Shown here: one piece after another, positions 44,773 to 54,114 of the stretch
Numbering within the stretch: position 1 is the stretch's first letter
Layout: the number at the start of each line of letters is the position of its first letter
Origin: Pseudomonas sp. ok272
Lineage (GTDB): Bacteria > Pseudomonadota > Gammaproteobacteria > Pseudomonadales > Pseudomonadaceae
NCBI RefSeq assembly: GCF_900109995.1
Contig: NZ_FOCB01000004.1
Span: forward strand, 62,001 to 126,000
Length of the DNA: 64,000 nt
Direction of reading: 5' to 3'
Translations under genes and position numbers: made by a program
The notes under the pieces: generated by a model
Database searches by the model: none
What the model was told of the DNA's origin: nothing
What the model saw: only the letters and a program-made list of their open reading frames with translations

Positions 44773-45099
44773 AAAAAATACCTGACACGATGATGGGAAT
44801 AATGAACACCCCCAGAGCCTGCCTTGAAACCTGCTATCAAGGCAAGTCCCCAATGCCCGGCATATCGGCCATCCCTCTGTGGGATCGAGACTGGCAAACC
44901 GCTCTCGATCCCACAAGGACCAACGCCATCACGTACCTAGTGTCCTGTCTTGGAAATACGTTACCTTTTTGACGAGCATCTGTTGCTGCCAGGCAAGGCA
45001 CCGCGACGAGTCATAGCAGGGCTATGGCGAGGAGTGGCAACGCAGCATGGCGGCGACAGGTGCCGTCAAAAGGGAACAGCTTATTTCCGAGACAGGACA
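44773..45099. other. Intergenic region with hairpin and MITE
   Basis: 327 bp between the amidotransferase start and the FadJ-like stop. It holds a perfect 13-bp inverted repeat (tgtgggatcgaga, 44878-44890 with 44903-44915), which looks like a variant REP, and the 167-bp MITE from 44937. Confidence 0.65.
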
Positions 45100-45103
45100 C
45101 TAG
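44937..45103 (-). mobile_element. 167-bp MITE-like element, copy A
   Basis: Bounded by ctagtgtcctgtc and its exact complement gacaggacactag; the inverted repeat extends to about 22 bp with one mismatch. About 99% identical, in opposite orientation, to copy B at 60789 (two differences in 167 bp by eye). No coding capacity. The terminal ctag at each end may be the duplicated target. Its right end overlaps the stop codon of the FadJ-like gene. Confidence 0.88.
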
Positions 45104-47244
45104 AACAACGCCTCCCTGGCGGCCTTGTCCAGCAACAGCGCCGGTGGGGTGAAGCGCTCGCCGTACTGTCCGGCCAGGTACTGGGCCCGGGCGACGAAGT
45201 CCTTTACCCCGTACTGGTTGATGAACTGCAACGCCCCGCCGGTCCACGCGGCGAAGCCGATGCCGAAGATCGAGCCGATGTTGGCGTCTGCCGTCGACAG
45301 CAGCACGCCCTCCTCCACGCAACGCACGGTTTCCAGGGCTTGCACGAACAACAGGCGATCACGCACGTCCTGGGGTGAGATCTGTCCGTCGGCCTTCTCG
45401 AAGTGCTTCTTCAGCTCCGGCCACAGGTGCTTCTGGGCACCGGCCGGATAGTCATAGAACCCCGCGCCCGCGGCCTTGCCCGGGCGTTTGTATTCATTGA
45501 GCAGCAGATCGATCACCGCAACGGCCGGGTGCTCGGGCAAGTGTTTGCCTTCGGCATGCAGGTCCTTGGCGGTCTGCTGGCGGATGTGGCTCATCAGGCT
45601 CAGGGACACTTCATCGCTGATCGCCAGCGGCCCGATCGGCATGCCGGCCTTGCGCGCTTCGGTCTCGATCATCGGCGCCGCGATGCCCTCGCCGAGCATG
45701 GCGATGCCTTCGTTGGTGAACGTGCCGAATACCCGTGAGGTGAAGAAGCCTCGGCTGTCATTGACCACAATCGGGGTCTTTTTGATCTGCAGCACGAAGT
45801 CAAAGCCGCGGGCCAGGGTTTCATCGCTGGTGCTGGCGCCCTTGATGATTTCCACCAGGGGCATTTTTTCCACCGGGCTGAAGAAGTGCAGGCCGATGAA
45901 CTTGCTTTGATCCGGCACGGCCTGCGCCAAGCCGCTAATGGGCAGCGTCGAGGTGTTGGACGCCAGCACCGCGTCGGGGCCCACGATTTTTTGCGCGGCC
46001 GATGAGACACGGGCCTTGAGCTCGCGGTCCTCGAACACAGCCTCGATGATCAGGTCGCAACCCGCCAGGTCGTCGTCCTGCTCGGTGGCGTGGATGCGTG
46101 CCAGCGTCACATCCCGCTGCTCGGCGCTCAACTGGCCACGGGCAACCTTCTGGTCCAGCAGTGCCGCCGAATGGGCCTTGCCCTTCTCGGCCGCGGCCAG
46201 GTTGATGTCCTTGAGCACTACTTCGATGCCCGCCACCGCACTGACGTAGGCAATGCCGGCCCCCATCATGCCGGCACCGAGCACTCCGACCTTCTTCGTC
46301 ACATGGGGGGCAAAACCGGCCGGGCGCGAACCACCGGCGTTGATCTCGTTGAGCTGGAACCAGAAGGTGCCAATCATGTTCTTTGCCACCTGGCCGGTGG
46401 TCAGCTCGGTGAAGTAACGGGTTTCAATCAACTGGGCAGTATCGAAATCGACCTGGGCGCCTTCCACCGCCGCACAGAGGATCTTCTCCGGCGCCGGCAG
46501 GCAGCCCTGGGTCTTGGCGCGCAGGACCGACGGGGCGATGGCGAGCATTTGCGCGACCTTGGGGTGCGCGGGTGTGCCACCGGGAATCGCGTAGCCCTTC
46601 ACGTCCCAGCGCTGCACCGCTTGCGGGTTGGCGAGGATCCAGGCGCGGGACTTGGCCATCAGTTCGGCGTGATCGCCCGCCAGTTCATCCACCAGGCCGG
46701 CCTGCAAGGCCTGTTGTGGGCGGATCTTCTTACCTTCGAGCAGGTACGGCAGGGCTTTCTCCAGCCCGAGCATGCGCACCATACGCACCACCCCGCCACC
46801 GCCGGGCAACAGGCCGAGGGTCACTTCCGGCAAGCCGATCTGCACCGAGGCGTTGTCCAGCGCGACGCGGTGATGGCAGGCCAGGCAGATTTCCCAGCCG
46901 CCCCCCAACGCCGCGCCATTGATCGCGGCGACCACCGGCTTGCCCAGGGTCTCCAAGGTGCGCAGTTGCTGCTTGAGCGCCAGCACCATGTCGTAGAAGG
47001 CCTTGGCCTGCGCCTTGTCGACCTTGATCAGTTCATTGAGGTCGCCACCGGCAAAGAAGGTTTTCTTCGCCGAGGTGATGATCACGCCGCTAATCGACGC
47101 TTGCTCGGCCTGCAGCCGCGCCACGCAGGCCGCCATGGCCTGGCGATACATCGCGTTCATGGTATTGGCGCTCTGGCCCGGCATATCGAGGGTCAGCACG
47201 ACGATCCGGTCCTGACCTGTTTCGTAACGAATGGCTTCAGTCAT
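45100..47244 (-). CDS. Multifunctional beta-oxidation enzyme (FadJ/FadB-like)
   Basis: A 714-residue fusion. The N-terminal enoyl-CoA hydratase/isomerase domain (about 1-190; FAGGDLNELI, AALGGGWEICLACHHRVA, LPEVTLGLLPGGGG) is followed by an NAD-binding hydroxyacyl-CoA dehydrogenase domain (about 315-500; VLGAGMMGAGIAYVSA, GLHFFSPVEKMPLVEII) and the C-terminal dimer domain. It hydrates enoyl-CoA and oxidises 3-hydroxyacyl-CoA. It is second in an operon with the thiolase gene. The stop codon (tag, 45100-45102) lies inside the end of MITE copy A, so the native C-terminus may have been trimmed or altered. Confidence 0.9.
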   Translation of the reverse strand: MTEAIRYETGQDRIVVLTLDMPGQSANTMNAMYRQAMAACVARLQAEQASISGVIITSAKKTFFAGGDLNELIKVDKAQAKAFYDMVLALKQQLRTLETLGKPVVAAINGAALGGGWEICLACHHRVALDNASVQIGLPEVTLGLLPGGGGVVRMVRMLGLEKALPYLLEGKKIRPQQALQAGLVDELAGDHAELMAKSRAWILANPQAVQRWDVKGYAIPGGTPAHPKVAQMLAIAPSVLRAKTQGCLPAPEKILCAAVEGAQVDFDTAQLIETRYFTELTTGQVAKNMIGTFWFQLNEINAGGSRPAGFAPHVTKKVGVLGAGMMGAGIAYVSAVAGIEVVLKDINLAAAEKGKAHSAALLDQKVARGQLSAEQRDVTLARIHATEQDDDLAGCDLIIEAVFEDRELKARVSSAAQKIVGPDAVLASNTSTLPISGLAQAVPDQSKFIGLHFFSPVEKMPLVEIIKGASTSDETLARGFDFVLQIKKTPIVVNDSRGFFTSRVFGTFTNEGIAMLGEGIAAPMIETEARKAGMPIGPLAISDEVSLSLMSHIRQQTAKDLHAEGKHLPEHPAVAVIDLLLNEYKRPGKAAGAGFYDYPAGAQKHLWPELKKHFEKADGQISPQDVRDRLLFVQALETVRCVEEGVLLSTADANIGSIFGIGFAAWTGGALQFINQYGVKDFVARAQYLAGQYGERFTPPALLLDKAAREALF

Positions 47245-47272
47245 GAAAGTGATTCCTTGAAAAGTCAGGCGC

Positions 47273-48478
47273 TCAGAGGCGTTCGATGACGGTGGCAATG
47301 CCCATGCCGCCGCCGACACACAAGGTCGCCAGGCCATAGCGCAATTGGCGTACCTCCAGTTCGTCAAGCAAGGTGCCGAGGATCGCGCAGCCGGTGGCGC
47401 CCAACGGATGACCCATGGCAATCGAGCCGCCGTTGACGTTGACCTTGCCCGGGTCGATGGCCATGTCGTTGATGAACTTGAGCACCACCGAGGCGAAGGC
47501 TTCGTTGACCTCGAACAAATCGATGTCCTCGACCCGCAGGCCGGCCTTGGCCAGGGCCTTGCGGGTGGCCGGTGCGGGACCGGTGAGCATGATGGTCGGA
47601 TCGGTGCTGGTGACCGCCGTCGCGACGATGCGCGCGCGCGGCGTCAGGCCCAGTGCCCTGCCCTTTGCTTCGGAGCCGATCAACATCAGCGCCGCGCCGT
47701 CGACGATCCCCGAACTGTTGCCCGGTGTGTGGACGTGATTGATCCGCTCGATATGGCTGTAGACTCGCAGCGCGGTGGCGTCGAAGCCCATCTGCCCCAT
47801 CATCTCGAAGCTCGGCTTCAACTGGCCCAGGCCCTGGAGCGTCGAGTCGGCGCGGATGAATTCGTCATGATCGAGTAGGACAATGCCGTTCTGGTCCTGC
47901 ACCGGCACCAGGGATTTGTTGAACGCGCCATCAGCCCGGGCCCGCGCGGCCTTTTGCTGGGAGTGCAGCGCGTAGGCATCAACGTCCTGGCGGCTGAAAC
48001 CTTCGATCGTGGCAATCAGGTCGGCGCCCACCCCTTGCGGGGTGAAGTGGGTATGCAGGTTGGTTTGCGGGTCCAGCGCCCAGGCTCCGCCATCGCTGCC
48101 CATGGGCACCCGCGACATCGACTCGACACCCCCGACCACGACCAGGTCCTCGAACCCCGAGCGAACCTTCATCGCCCCCAGGTTGACCGCCTCCAGCCCC
48201 GAGGCGCAGAACCGGTTGATCTGCACCCCGGCGACGCTGACGTCCCAATCCGCCACCAGGGCGGCAGTCTTGGCGATATCGGCACCCTGGTCGCCCACCG
48301 GCGTGACGCAGCCCAGCACGATGTCATCGACCTGGCTGGTATCGAGTTGGGTGCGCTGTTGCAAGGCGGTGAGCAGGCCGGCCAGCAGGTTGACCGGTTT
48401 GACGCTGTGCAAGGCGCCATCGGCCTTGCCACGGCCACGGGGCGTGCGTAACGCATCGAATATCAAAGCTTGGATCAT
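47273..48478 (-). CDS. Acetyl-CoA acyltransferase (thiolase)
   Basis: A 401-residue thiolase. The nucleophilic Cys is in [12 protein letters not shown] (about residue 90), with [23 protein letters not shown] and the final CVGGGMG carrying the other catalytic residues. It cleaves 3-ketoacyl-CoA to acetyl-CoA. It heads the operon, 28 bp upstream of the FadJ-like gene, so together they complete hydration, oxidation and thiolysis. Distinct from the usual fadBA pair by gene order (thiolase first). Confidence 0.88.
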   Translation of the reverse strand: MIQALIFDALRTPRGRGKADGALHSVKPVNLLAGLLTALQQRTQLDTSQVDDIVLGCVTPVGDQGADIAKTAALVADWDVSVAGVQINRFCASGLEAVNLGAMKVRSGFEDLVVVGGVESMSRVPMGSDGGAWALDPQTNLHTHFTPQGVGADLIATIEGFSRQDVDAYALHSQQKAARARADGAFNKSLVPVQDQNGIVLLDHDEFIRADSTLQGLGQLKPSFEMMGQMGFDATALRVYSHIERINHVHTPGNSSGIVDGAALMLIGSEAKGRALGLTPRARIVATAVTSTDPTIMLTGPAPATRKALAKAGLRVEDIDLFEVNEAFASVVLKFINDMAIDPGKVNVNGGSIAMGHPLGATGCAILGTLLDELEVRQLRYGLATLCVGGGMGIATVIERL

Positions 48479-48870
48479 GACGTCCTCGAACCGCTGGGCA
48501 GGTGAATAAATGACGAGTGTTCACCTTAAGGCCAGCGGCGACAGTTTCAATGACCGAAGCGCTCACCGGCCTTGACGCCCGCGCTCAGACGAACGGTCGC
48601 GGGCTATCGGGTTAACCGTTTCAGGTCGCCGGGCTGTCTAGCAAACGGGCGACAACGTAGCTGGCTATAGGCCTCATACTTTTTTTATTGGATTTCTTTA
48701 GCTGAAAATACTAAATAGATCTAAGCCACGACCGACGCGGCCCCTAAGGTAAAACATACGAGGTTGCCATCGGTTTTTGCCGAGGCCCCCGGAAGGAAGT
48801 ACAGCGCTTTGCCGTCATGGAGAAGGCAAGCATTCGACGCTCAGGACATAACAAAAAAAGGCGGTCAGCC
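48479..48870. other. Intergenic region, AT-rich core
   Basis: 392 bp upstream of both the thiolase operon and a 31-aa reading frame. The stretch 48675-48720 (tttttttattggatttctt) is much richer in AT than its surroundings and probably contains a promoter, though no -35/-10 pair is convincing. No gene is supported. Confidence 0.5.
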
Positions 48871-48966
48871 ATGTTCAAACATACGAAAGTCCGTCAAGCC
48901 GGTCTCATTCTATTCGCCACCACGCTGCTCCTGATTTTGCCGAACCTGACCAAAGTGATCGGGTAA
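48871..48966 (+). CDS. Possible 31-aa membrane peptide
   Basis: ATG at 48871, stop taa at 48964. The peptide has a basic start (MFKHTKVRQ) and a single hydrophobic span (AGLILFATTLLLILPNLTKVIG). The ribosome-binding site is modest (aaggcgg). Several such very small membrane proteins are known in pseudomonads, but I cannot name a family. Confidence 0.45.
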   Translation: MFKHTKVRQAGLILFATTLLLILPNLTKVIG

Positions 48967-49074
48967 TCAAACGTGGTTGTTTGCGGTGTCTTGCTCAAAA
49001 ACTGACGTGCTCGCTACCCGGGTCCGCGTGGGTGTGCCAACCTTTGGGTTCATCCACCGACAGCAGGCGGTCTC

Positions 49075-49881
49075 TTGAAACCTCTACTCTTGCTCGGGGC
49101 CTTGCTGCTCAGCACGCCCTTGTACGCCGCGCAGTTGGTGCTCGACCTGGGCACCGACCTGCGCACCTGGCAAACCCAGGAGCTGCTTGAGCTGCCTCAG
49201 GTTCAAACCCTCCACATCGTCAACGACGTGTCCTATAAGCGCGACATGCGCTATCGCGCCGTGCCGCTGGCAACGTTGCTGACCGGCATCAAGGCCAGTG
49301 ACCACCTGCAAGCCGTGGCCCTGGATGGCTTTGCCGCCGAGTTGTCGGCGGCGCCGTTGCTCGAAACCCAAGGTGCCCGGGCCTGGCTGGCGATTGAAGA
49401 CCCCGCCCACCCCTGGCCGGCGCTGGCAGCAGGTAAACCCAGCGCCGGACCGTTCTATCTGGTGTGGACCGACCCACAAGCCGGGCATATCAGCCCGGAG
49501 CAATGGCCTTTCCAGGTTGCCACGATCAAGCGCCTGGCGTCCGTTGCCACGCGCTTCCCGGCCCTGCTGCCAGACCCGGGGCTTGCGGCCGATGACCCGA
49601 TCAACCAGGGCTTTGCGCTGTTCCAGAAGAACTGCCTGGCCTGCCATCGCCTGAACGGCGCCGGGGACGCACAGTTCGGCCCGGACCTGAACATCCCCTA
49701 CAGCCCGACCGAGTACATTGGCAGCGCGTTCCTCAAACGCTACATCCGCGACCCGCAAAGCCTGCGCCAGTGGCCGCAGGCCAGGATGCCGGGGTTCTCG
49801 AACGAGGTGCTGCCCGATGCGGAACTGACGATGCTGGTGGAGTACTTGACGCATATGGCCGGGCGCAAGGTGAAGCTCTGA
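49075..49881 (+). CDS. Periplasmic c-type cytochrome with N-terminal extension
   Basis: A 268-residue exported protein (signal peptide to about residue 18). The first 160 residues form a beta-rich domain with resemblance to molybdopterin-oxidoreductase-like folds (DVSYKRDMRYRAVPLATLL). The C-terminal part is a single class I cytochrome c: heme site CLACH (about residue 187), distal Met probably in ARMPGF. An electron-transfer role in the periplasm is likely; the partner is unknown. The start is TTG at 49075 with aggcgg upstream. Confidence 0.75.
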   Translation: MKPLLLLGALLLSTPLYAAQLVLDLGTDLRTWQTQELLELPQVQTLHIVNDVSYKRDMRYRAVPLATLLTGIKASDHLQAVALDGFAAELSAAPLLETQGARAWLAIEDPAHPWPALAAGKPSAGPFYLVWTDPQAGHISPEQWPFQVATIKRLASVATRFPALLPDPGLAADDPINQGFALFQKNCLACHRLNGAGDAQFGPDLNIPYSPTEYIGSAFLKRYIRDPQSLRQWPQARMPGFSNEVLPDAELTMLVEYLTHMAGRKVKL

Positions 49882-49895
49882 GCTCGACAGCAATG

Positions 49896-49922
49896 AAAAC
49901 GGCCGACCCTAGGGTCAGCCGT
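49896..49922 (-). terminator. Terminator of rraB (possibly shared)
   Basis: acggc-c-gaccct pairs with agggtc-a-gccgt; on the minus strand it is followed by tttt. It lies between the convergent cytochrome and rraB genes. Confidence 0.55.
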
Positions 49923-49949
49923 CGCTGAGTGTTGTCGCTGTTCATAGTG

Positions 49950-50291
49950 TTATGCGAGTCGCCCTCGTACCTCCTGCTTGACGCCCCATCCTTCGATAAT
50001 GCCGCCCAATGGCTCGACCACGGCTTCGAAGTCCAGCTCAAAGTCGCCAATGCCGCCATAGGTGGCGTACATCACCTTGCTCAACTCCAGGTGCCAGGCG
50101 CCGTCATCGCGCACGCTGACCTGTGCGTTCAAGGACTCACCGCGAAACTGCCCTGCCGCCCTGCGTGCCCGCTCCTCGTCCGGGAAAATGGCGTAGAACT
50201 CGATGGGATGGAATCGGGAAAAATCAAAGCCGCCTTCTTTCATGCGGCGCAACACGCTGGTGCTGATGTCTTCTTGATAGGCTGTGCTCAT
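49950..50291 (-). CDS. rraB: Ribonuclease E inhibitor RraB family protein
   Basis: A 113-residue protein with the RraB fold: PIEFYAIFPDEERARRAAGQF, then HLELSKVMYATYGGIGDFE and a C-terminal GWGVKQE. RraB binds RNase E and modulates mRNA decay in enterobacteria; whether the Pseudomonas form does the same is inferred. A strong ggagg precedes the ATG at 50291; the long upstream frame has no support. Confidence 0.78.
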   Translation of the reverse strand: MSTAYQEDISTSVLRRMKEGGFDFSRFHPIEFYAIFPDEERARRAAGQFRGESLNAQVSVRDDGAWHLELSKVMYATYGGIGDFELDFEAVVEPLGGIIEGWGVKQEVRGRLA

Positions 50292-50494
50292 GAAACGTCC
50301 TCCTAAAACCGATGGATAGACTTTCCGTACTCCCAACGTGCGCAACCGAACGGTGCGTGCGATACGACAAAGCAGATTGTCGTCGGGAAACAAGCATGTA
50401 GCTGACAAGACCAGACCTTAGCGATCCATTCGCTGATCTCGATTGCAGAGTAGCCCCAAGTCGCGACGGCTGCCAAGGTCTGGATGGGAGCAGG

Positions 50495-50731
50495 TCATGA
50501 AATCGCGTGAATGCCGAGGATTTGAATGCTGTTCTGGTCCTTGAGACTTTTGAGAGTGGGGTCGTTGGTGCGCCCTTCCAGATCGTTGAGATCCAGCTCT
50601 GCCGGGACCGGGAGGAGTTTGGCGCGGATCAGTTGGGCCGCTTTTTCCAGGTCAGGTTTTTGCTCGCAGTCGACGTACTCGACAGTTTGCACACCATGCT
50701 CGTCTACAAAGGTGATTCCCCACTTTGGCAT
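50495..50731 (-). CDS. Small conserved-looking protein (78 aa)
   Basis: A 78-residue soluble protein with a short beta hairpin (WGITFVDEHGVQTVEYVDC) and a helix rich in charged residues (PDLEKAAQLIRAKLL). The ribosome-binding site is strong (gaggagg). No family recognised; a single Cys is present. Confidence 0.6.
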   Translation of the reverse strand: MPKWGITFVDEHGVQTVEYVDCEQKPDLEKAAQLIRAKLLPVPAELDLNDLEGRTNDPTLKSLKDQNSIQILGIHAIS

Positions 50732-50824
50732 CGGTACCTCCTCGCAAAACCCACCAATGGGCTTACATCATCTCGACCTTGGGGGGCGGGAAATCGTTCC
50801 CCCCGGGCCGGGTGAGCGAGCATG

Positions 50825-50847
50825 AAAAAGGCCACCCGCAGGCAGCC
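50825..50847 (-). terminator. Terminator of the START-domain gene
   Basis: On the minus strand ggctgcc pairs with ggtggcc (two G-U pairs, loop tgcg) and runs into five T residues, 20 bp after the stop. Confidence 0.7.
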
Positions 50848-50867
50848 TCGTTCTGCATCAACCGCGA

Positions 50868-51473
50868 TTATTTCTCGGCACGTTCTTTCAGGGCCTTGAG
50901 CGTCTGGAACGGCGCATCGACCACGAACTTGTTGGCAACCATCGCCGGCACGCTGCCACCTGGTTCGGTGTGCACCTGATAGGTCACTTCGACCTGATCA
51001 CCCTTGGGCACGAGTTTCCAGAAGCCTTGCACCTGAGTGACGCGCACGAAGCCTTTTTCTTCGGGAACGTAGGTTGGCACCCCTTCCAGCGTGCGGGTCA
51101 GGCTGCCGTCTGCACCCTCGGTGGTGGTGATGTGCAGCACCGAGTCACGCGCAGTGACCGGCCACGGCGTATTGAACTGGGTGTAGGTCCAGCTTTGATC
51201 ACCGTCCTTTTTGAGCAGTTTCTGCACCTTGCACTCGTGAATCCAGGCACAGGCGCCCGCCACGTCTTCCTGCAATGCGCGCAGCTTGGCCATGGAGGTC
51301 TTCATCAAGGCAACACCCTGGTAAGCCTTGTAGTTCGAGCCTGGCACTTCACTCAAGGAAATCTTGATGCCGTCTTCGTTCTTGGCGACCTTCCACTCTT
51401 CGGCCTGGGCGGCCGATGTAGCCAGAACCACCGTCAAACCACACAACACAGCGATACGATGCAGCGAACCCAT
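50868..51473 (-). CDS. START-domain lipid-binding protein, exported
   Basis: A 201-residue protein with a signal peptide (cleavage after about AQA, residue 23). The body matches bacterial START/SRPBCC proteins: EEWKVAKNEDGIKISLSEV, then SWTYTQFNTPWPVTARDSVLHI and GFWKLVPKGDQVEVTYQVHTEPGG. Such proteins bind hydrophobic ligands in a helix-grip cavity. It probably acts in the periplasm. The ATG at 51473 follows aaggaa. Confidence 0.8.
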   Translation of the reverse strand: MGSLHRIAVLCGLTVVLATSAAQAEEWKVAKNEDGIKISLSEVPGSNYKAYQGVALMKTSMAKLRALQEDVAGACAWIHECKVQKLLKKDGDQSWTYTQFNTPWPVTARDSVLHITTTEGADGSLTRTLEGVPTYVPEEKGFVRVTQVQGFWKLVPKGDQVEVTYQVHTEPGGSVPAMVANKFVVDAPFQTLKALKERAEK

Positions 51474-51514
51474 AGTCTTGTTCCTTGTTGTTGAAGTTCC
51501 GTACGTTGAACACA

Positions 51515-51769
51515 CTACGCCGCGGTCATTTGCTCCCACCAGCCGATCAACTTGATCGCTTCTTCGCGATTGGCACCGCAGACTTCGATATCGGCCTGGA
51601 ACGAACTGCACACCGCTGGCCGTTCGGGCTGGCCGAAGATCGCGCATAGGTTATCGACCGACAGTTGCACGCATCGTTCTCCCGCAGGCTTGCCGTTGGG
51701 CATGCCGGGAATCGGGGTGCTGATGGAGGGGGCAATGCAACAAGCGCCACAGCCTTCACGGCAGTTCAT
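51515..51769 (-). CDS. YkgJ family cysteine-cluster protein
   Basis: An 84-residue protein with the N-terminal CREGCGACC cluster and further Cys in GERCVQL, NLCAIF and VCSSF, the CxxxCxxCC-type pattern of the YkgJ/DUF3624-like zinc or iron-sulfur binding family. The function is unknown. The ATG at 51769 follows aaggag; a longer start at 51871 is less likely. Confidence 0.78.
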   Translation of the reverse strand: MNCREGCGACCIAPSISTPIPGMPNGKPAGERCVQLSVDNLCAIFGQPERPAVCSSFQADIEVCGANREEAIKLIGWWEQMTAA

Positions 51770-51935
51770 GACGACAGGCTCCTTGTGACGGGTAATGTAT
51801 TGAATGACGGGGGCTAGAGTACCCGCTAAAACAGACGTTTTAAATTGGCCACCGCGCAGTTTTTCACGCAAACGCCCGTGACTGGGCAGTCTTGCGACGA
51901 AGCGTCAGGTCATCGGGTGACAGATCGCATCGAAC

Positions 51936-52385
51936 TTACTGCTTGAACTCGAATTCCAGTGCCGCACCATCGACTTCGCGGCGCTCTTCGTTGCGCAGCT
52001 GTAGCTGCATTTCGTTGGAGATCAATCTGCCGTTGAGCTGAAAGTTGCTGTCTTCCTTGGGCCGCTCGCCAAAGAAAGGCGGCAGTAAAGGCTCGCGCTT
52101 AACCAACGGCACCGTACCAATGGGCTGTAGCTGCTTGACCATTTCTGGAGGCAGGCTCAAATCCACCTTTGCCGACGGCAACTTGGTGGTCCTGACGATC
52201 TCGCTGGCGGACTTGGACTTGGCAGCAATCGGCCGACGCTTTTGCACCGGTTTGAGCGGCTTTTCGCTCTTGCTCGACGCGTGGACCGGCGTTTTTTCCG
52301 GAGTCGAAAACGCCATCGCGCGCTCCAGGCTAAAGACATTCAGCAGGCAGACCAACACCAGACCAACAGGAAAAGTAGCTTTCAT
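51936..52385 (-). CDS. Exported protein of unknown function (149 aa)
   Basis: A signal peptide (to about AMA, residue 25) is followed by a basic Lys/Pro-rich segment (about 30-65) and a C-terminal region of short beta strands (RLISNEMQLQLRNEERREVDGAALEFEFK). The Lys/Pro-rich linker suggests an envelope-spanning protein. No family recognised. The start follows a weak ribosome-binding site (agggttATG). It is 149 bp downstream-side of the YkgJ gene with no shared signal. Confidence 0.6.
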   Translation of the reverse strand: MKATFPVGLVLVCLLNVFSLERAMAFSTPEKTPVHASSKSEKPLKPVQKRRPIAAKSKSASEIVRTTKLPSAKVDLSLPPEMVKQLQPIGTVPLVKREPLLPPFFGERPKEDSNFQLNGRLISNEMQLQLRNEERREVDGAALEFEFKQ

Positions 52386-52474
52386 AACCCTACAGCATTA
52401 ACGGCATAGGGCCATATGCTCGCTTGTTGCAAGGTCGCTGACAAGCACGCATGACAATCTATGCCGTCAAGGCA

Positions 52475-53914
52475 TTACAAACCGCTGGCGGTTTCCTGGC
52501 AGAGTTGAGTCGCGAGCATGCCCAGCGTCATCAGGGCGCGCTCCGCTTCCCGATTCCAGGGCGTGCCACAATTCAAACGAATGCAGTGGTTGAACTGTTC
52601 GGTGTTACTGAAGATCAGTCCTGGCGCAATACTGATCCCCTGCTGCAACGCCCGGACATGCAGTTCTTGGGTATTGACCCGCCCCGGCAGGCTGACCCAC
52701 AGAATAAAACCACCCGTCGGCCGGGTCATCTGGGTGCCCTCCGGGAAGTACTGTTGCACCGCCAACTGGAACGCGCTGAGGTTCTTGCGGTACTCCTGCC
52801 GGATGTAACGCAAGTGCCGATCGTAGCCACCGTTCTCCAGATAAGCCGCAATGCCCATCTGGGTCACGCTGCACGCCGAATGGGTCGTGAACGTCTGCAA
52901 GCGCTGAATCTCCTGCTGATACTTGCCGGCAATCATCCAGCCAACCCGCACACCAGGGGACAGGGTCTTGGAAAAGCTTGAACAGTAGATCACCCGGTCC
53001 AACCGGTCGTAAGCCTTCAAGGACTTGGTGCGACCTTGCTCGAACATCAGTTCACCGTAGATATCATCTTCCACGATCTGAATGTCGAAATCCGACGCCA
53101 GGCGCAACAACTGCTTCTGCCGGTCCTCGGGCATGGTGCCGCCCAATGGATTGCTCAGGCGTGTCGTCAGTACCAATGCCTTGATCGACCATTGATTGGC
53201 CGCCAGTTGCAGGGCTTCCAGGCTCATGCCGGTGGACGGATCACTGGGAATCTCGATGACCTTCAAGCCCAGCAAGTCCGCCAACTGCAGCAATCCGTAG
53301 TAGGTCGGTGACTCGGCCGCGATCAGGTCGCCTGGACGGGTCAATACCCGCAAGGACATCTGCAGGGCATCGACGCAGCCGTGAGTGATGACGACTTCCG
53401 AGGGATCGACCACGACGCCAGCATCGCGCATGCGGATCGCGACTTGGCGACGCAGCGGCTCGAAGCCCGGGCTGAACATGTAGCTGAACGCCCGTGGGCT
53501 GTGAAAACGGGTGACCTTGGCCAACTGCTGGTGCAACGCCCGCACGGGCAAGTAATCGACACTGGGAACCGCCGCGCCGAGCGGGAATACCCCTTCGCGG
53601 CGAGCTTCAACCAATACCTGCTGGATGATGCTGGCCCGAGTGACCAGCCCTGGGCGTTCGACGCGCGCAATATCCGGCGTCGGCGCGGTCAGCGCGGGGG
53701 TCTGATGCACGTAGTAGCCCGACTGCGGACGCGCACGAATCAGCCCCTGGTCTTCGAGATTGGCATACGCCTGAAGCACCGTTGCATGGCTGACATTGAG
53801 TTGCGAGCTCATCTTGCGCACGGACGGCACACGCTCGCCAGGCTGATAGACACCACGCCGGATATCCTCAGCCAACTGCTGAGCAATACGTTGATAGAGC
53901 AGAAGATTGGTCAT
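52475..53914 (-). CDS. MocR-type GntR/aminotransferase regulator
   Basis: A 479-residue fusion. The N-terminal GntR winged HTH (about 1-72; YQRIAQQLAEDIRRGVYQPGERVPSVRKMSSQLNVSHATVLQAY) is joined to a fold-type I aminotransferase domain with the PLP Lys in SSFSKTLSPGVRVGW (about residue 310). MocR regulators sense amino-donor compounds; the regulated gene is usually adjacent or divergent. The divergent neighbour is not obvious here. Confidence 0.88.
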   Translation of the reverse strand: MTNLLLYQRIAQQLAEDIRRGVYQPGERVPSVRKMSSQLNVSHATVLQAYANLEDQGLIRARPQSGYYVHQTPALTAPTPDIARVERPGLVTRASIIQQVLVEARREGVFPLGAAVPSVDYLPVRALHQQLAKVTRFHSPRAFSYMFSPGFEPLRRQVAIRMRDAGVVVDPSEVVITHGCVDALQMSLRVLTRPGDLIAAESPTYYGLLQLADLLGLKVIEIPSDPSTGMSLEALQLAANQWSIKALVLTTRLSNPLGGTMPEDRQKQLLRLASDFDIQIVEDDIYGELMFEQGRTKSLKAYDRLDRVIYCSSFSKTLSPGVRVGWMIAGKYQQEIQRLQTFTTHSACSVTQMGIAAYLENGGYDRHLRYIRQEYRKNLSAFQLAVQQYFPEGTQMTRPTGGFILWVSLPGRVNTQELHVRALQQGISIAPGLIFSNTEQFNHCIRLNCGTPWNREAERALMTLGMLATQLCQETASGL

Positions 53915-54068
53915 GACGCTGCACTCGATTTCACGGGCATTTTATTGTTGTGTGAAACAATACCGGAACAGTTTAGAAGTGTACGGGGACAGTTGCCACA
54001 ATAGTCGACCGTACAGGGCAGTGTCAGCAAAAACTGTACTGTTTTTCCGGGTACATCGCAGACATAAA

Positions 54069-54099
54069 AAAACCCGGTACCGCTGAGGCACCGGGTTTT
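54069..54099 (-). terminator. Terminator of the OmpA-like gene
   Basis: aaaacccggt (54069-54078) pairs with accgggtttt (54090-54099). The minus strand then continues with a T tract, 16 bp after the stop. Confidence 0.85.
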
Positions 54100-54114
54100 C
54101 CAGTAACGCTGACC

